64,000 nt of DNA, from assembly GCF_036588685.1 (NCBI RefSeq), contig NC_086382.1:61956987-62020986 (forward strand), read 5' to 3'. Numbering within the stretch: position 1 is the first letter of the stretch; the number at the start of each line of letters is the position of its first letter. This DNA is from Mytilus trossulus (Eukaryota > Mollusca > Bivalvia > Mytilida > Mytilidae). The translations under genes were made by a program, and so were the position numbers. Under the pieces are notes generated by a model. The model had not been told where the DNA came from, searched no databases, and was given only the letters and a program-made list of their open reading frames with translations. This document shows, in pieces, positions 61,301 through 64,000 of this stretch.

Positions 61301-63810
61301 TTGCTTTAAATGTGCTCATAAAATAAAAACAACTGTTTATATATTTCATGCAACAGAAACGCTCTTCTGGATTTAACTTCATCAGGAAAACTCACTCATA
61401 GCAAAATAAGTGCCAAGGATATACAGTATAAGAACAAATCAATTGAAGTGTTTTATGGCTAAAAAGGACATTAAAACAATTGACAAATTCACCAAGGTCA
61501 ACTCTTCTTTATGGAGTTGTAACCTCTGTCTGAATAGTTCATAAATATATAAAACAGATAATTCTTGAAGCATTACTTCAGATATTGGGACTTGCAGACA
61601 AGTAAAAGGGAGTTTCAACCTGTTTATACAGAATAGATTTTATTGAACAACTTTGCTTGATGAATCTTCAAAATTTCCATTTAATTGAAATGCATGAGCA
61701 AATTACCTAATAGATTTGGAAACAAACTTATCAAACTTTTGTACAACACACTATTGTAGAACAGCTGTAACAAGGAAAGAAGTAATGTTAATGATATAAC
61801 TACATTTCTCTGTGTTATAGTGTTTTACCTCATAAGTACCACTGTATATACTTTCTAATCTTGTTTGGTTCTCTGTCATTTTAGACTAATTAAAGAAGTA
61901 ATAATTATTACTCCTTTCATTCATAAGTTTAAAACACATTTTTAATGAACCTAAAAATCTTATAGCTCAGTGGAATTTAAATTCACTAGAAGAACAGACG
62001 ATATGTAAAGTTTGAGAGGATTTTTTTGTTGTTGAAAACTTTCCAACATTGAAAGACATTTTAAAGTGCATCTCTTTCACATGTCACCAGTCAAATTTGG
62101 TACAACTGACACAGAGGTATTTAAGCATTTAACTGAGTGAAAACTGTCATACACTAGGCATGTGAATATAACTATTATTTAAGCCTATTTAAAGCATAAT
62201 TTAGCATTTGAAGCATTTTCTTTTGAAGTAATGAGCAGAAAGGCATTAAATTAACCTCCATCTTTAAAATGGGATATTGTGCTTAAAACACATTTCTTTA
62301 CCTTAGTTGGTTATTAAATTTATATTACAAAAAGAAAGACTACCCACCAAAGAATCATCAGTTATTCAGGTATTGTTTAGAATCACAATATTTCATCTTA
62401 CCTCATAGTCTTCGTCTGACCTACTGGAATGCCTCAGGTCACTGGACCTATTGGAATGTCTTGGGTCTAGGTCAGTAGACCTAGTTGTAGCAGTAGTCAC
62501 GGTCCTTGAGGAGCTGGATGAGGCTTTGTATTTCAGACCCTCACGAGATCCATAAGATGACTTTTCTGTACTGCTTCTATCAGATTTCTATATAAATAAC
62601 ATACATTGTCAAGTTTATAAACAATATAAAATGAATTCATGTTTATCATCTTTCGAAATTTGCTGTTATGAAACCCTGACAAACAATATCAAAATCTGTC
62701 ATAATTGGAAATTATCACATATTTTGCATGATTTTGATACATGGAAAAAAACATTTGTTTTTAAAGACAACTGGTTCAGGAAATTTAAATTTTAAAAAGA
62801 AAAGGGGAAATAACAATGCTTTTAATTTCAACAATTCAGTTATATGAAGGGGAGATAACAATACAATTTCAACAATATAGTTATATGAAGGGAAGATAAC
62901 AATACAATTTCAACAATATAGTTATATGAAGGGGAGATAACAATACAATTTCAACAATATAGTTATAAAAAGGGGGAATAACAATGCTTTAAATCTTAAC
63001 AATATCATTATATAACTGGGAGAGAATATAATACTTTGAATTTAAAGGTTTTAAATAGTTTTTAATTATGGCAGTGCATTAAGTACAAATCTGAATAATT
63101 TAAAGTGAAAGGTTGATCATTGAGATAATAATCTCACCCTTTTTTCACTTCCTGATGCACTATGGCGTGCTGAAGAACCCAGTTCTCTGGAGTCCTTAAT
63201 TTCTGCCTCCCTCATTATATTGGTGATTTTGATATCGTCTATATTGATACCAGCCTCTTTATGTAGATTGTACTCTTTCCCGTCATGGTCAGTCTTTTTA
63301 AATTTATCAACAATCTGCTGAACTTGATTGTCAGCCTGAAGGAATGGGTTCTTGGAATCTGTAAAGCAAATCAAAATTTAAATAGAATTGAGAATGGGTA
63401 TGTGTCAAAGAGACAACAACCTGAAGAAAGATCAGAAAACAGTTGAAGGCCACCAATAGGTCTCCAAACGCAGCGAAAAAATTCTGCAGCTGAAGGTGGG
63501 TTTCAGCTGACCCCTTAACAAAAATCTATACTAATTTAGCCAAATGGATACTCTGAAAATATGAATGACACCAGTTCAAAGTCAAACTTAAAAATTTAAG
63601 CCTCCTACTTTTTTTTATGGGATAGGGAATATAAATGGTATATTAGAACCACCAAATTACTCATTGTGAACTTGAAACTCTTGTTGAAAAACAGGAAATG
63701 CTATTATTCTAAGGCATTACATATAATATGATTATCATGAATAACTTACTTTTTAAATCTTCATCAAAGTTATTGTGAATGTTTTCCGATGATTCTCTAG
63801 TTAAATTTTT
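55395..63810 (-). CDS. C-terminal six exons of an unidentified protein (partial)
   Basis: Exons: 63,750-63,810; 63,138-63,358; 62,402-62,587; 61,829-61,885; 60,003-60,071; 55,395-55,736 with TGA stop. They join in frame through GT-AG introns; five of the six starts are phase 0. The roughly 311 residues seen are hydrophilic: an N-terminal part with NPFLQADNQVQQIVDKFKK and INIDDIKITNIMREAE, a Ser/Arg-rich middle, a basic segment (KLKSEKSRSNQYSPKQRKK), and a His/Tyr/Pro-rich end finishing RRNDYC. There is no membrane segment and no domain I recognise. The upstream part lies beyond the right edge. It could be the tail of another adhesion GPCR, because of the motif shared with the upstream-facing receptor and the same orientation, or an unrelated cytoplasmic or nuclear protein. 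The exon at 61,829-61,885 is the weakest and may be alternative. Confidence 0.75.
56706..58205. repeat. 63-bp minisatellite, about 21 copies plus decayed units
   Basis: Each unit has two related halves: 34 bases (ttgtactgtaacttataact then agcttcttgggaga) and 29 bases (ttgtgctgtaacttcaatag then ctttagagg). Both halves start with ttgt(a/g)ctgtaactt, so the unit grew from an older repeat of about 30 bases. After 58,040 single, more diverged half-units continue. It lies in the last intron of the partial gene. Confidence 0.95.
58206..60002. other. Remainder of the last intron of the partial gene
   Basis: AT-rich intronic sequence with no exon, repeat or element recognised. Confidence 0.45.
60220..60470 (-). 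repeat. Dispersed repeat, family G, reversed copy
   Basis: Ends with ggcaccgacaacttcgttgc and ggggccat, the reverse complement of the start at 50,787. Contains a run of tggaattatggaatgacgga. It lies in the intron between the exons at 60,003 and 61,829. Confidence 0.65.
60471..61828. other. Intron of the partial gene, nothing recognised
   Basis: AT-rich sequence without identifiable features. Confidence 0.45.
62802..63030. repeat. 41-bp tandem repeat, about four to five copies
   Basis: Unit acaatttcaacaatatagtt followed by atatgaaggggagataacaat. Marker tatatgaagg occurs at 62,841, 62,882 and 62,923. The outer units are diverged. It lies in the intron before exon 62,402-62,587. Confidence 0.85.
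63385..63510 (+). repeat. Dispersed mussel repeat, family B variant
   Basis: Contains gtgtcaaagagacaacaacc, gccaccaataggtctcca and acgcagcgaaaaaattctgc. It matches the variant at 11,935-12,070, which has gtgacaaagagacaataacc and atgcagcgaaatc. Confidence 0.65.
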
Positions 63811-64000
63811 CTGCAAAAAAATATATAACAATATATATTCAATGATTAAAAATGCAATGTTAAAGAGACTTCATGTGGTGGAAAAAACAATTCTTTCTTA
63901 TACATACATCATTTAATGTGATATGGAAAAAAATTTTTTTTTATGAAATGTAACAATTTTTTGGTCATAACAGCAGGTTAACTAAATAAAATACAACTTT

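Overview
This is animal genomic DNA, very probably from a marine mussel (Mytilus or a close relative). The evidence is an AT-rich sequence with many short exons, consistent GT-AG introns, and several dispersed repeats that I recognise as typical mussel sequence. One example is a block beginning near 44,080 with 'gccaatgagacaactctcc'; another is the 'gacgaaacg...gcgtctgg' tail near 10,105. There is no bacterial, viral or organellar organisation.

Three genes can be read. (1) A complete three-exon gene on the + strand (1,939-4,122) encodes a 79-residue secreted peptide of unknown family. (2) A complete 43-exon gene on the - strand (48,672 down to 8,682) encodes a 1,832-residue adhesion G-protein-coupled receptor. 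I joined it exon by exon; every junction keeps frame and all 42 introns are GT-AG. Its order is signal peptide, four cadherin repeats, SEA, two Ig domains, hormone-receptor domain, GAIN with GPS, seven transmembrane helices, then a 462-residue cytoplasmic tail. The SEA-Ig-Ig-GAIN core resembles ADGRF5 (GPR116, Ig-Hepta). Cadherin repeats in front of that core are unusual and are the main discovery here. (3) The last six exons of another - strand gene (63,810 down to 55,395) encode a hydrophilic, Ser/Arg/His-rich C-terminus; its 5' part lies beyond the window. Its tail shares a short motif with the receptor tail.

Layout: 1-1.9 kb repeats and intergenic; 1.9-4.3 kb secreted peptide gene; 4.3-8.6 kb convergent intergenic space with a strong hairpin; 8.6-17.7 kb receptor tail exons; 18.1-22.5 kb seven-helix exons; 22.8-27.9 kb GAIN/GPS exons; 28.6-37 kb HormR, Ig and SEA exons; 37.2-48.7 kb cadherin exons and first exon; 48.7-55.3 kb intergenic; 55.4-64 kb partial gene.

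The introns hold most of the mobile DNA: a decayed Penelope-like reverse transcriptase with its tail, a hAT-like non-autonomous element with a perfect 8-bp target duplication, several MITE-like elements (one nested inside an older repeat), foldback hairpins, and two large minisatellites (27-bp unit at 45.2-46.8 kb, 63-bp unit at 56.7-58.2 kb).
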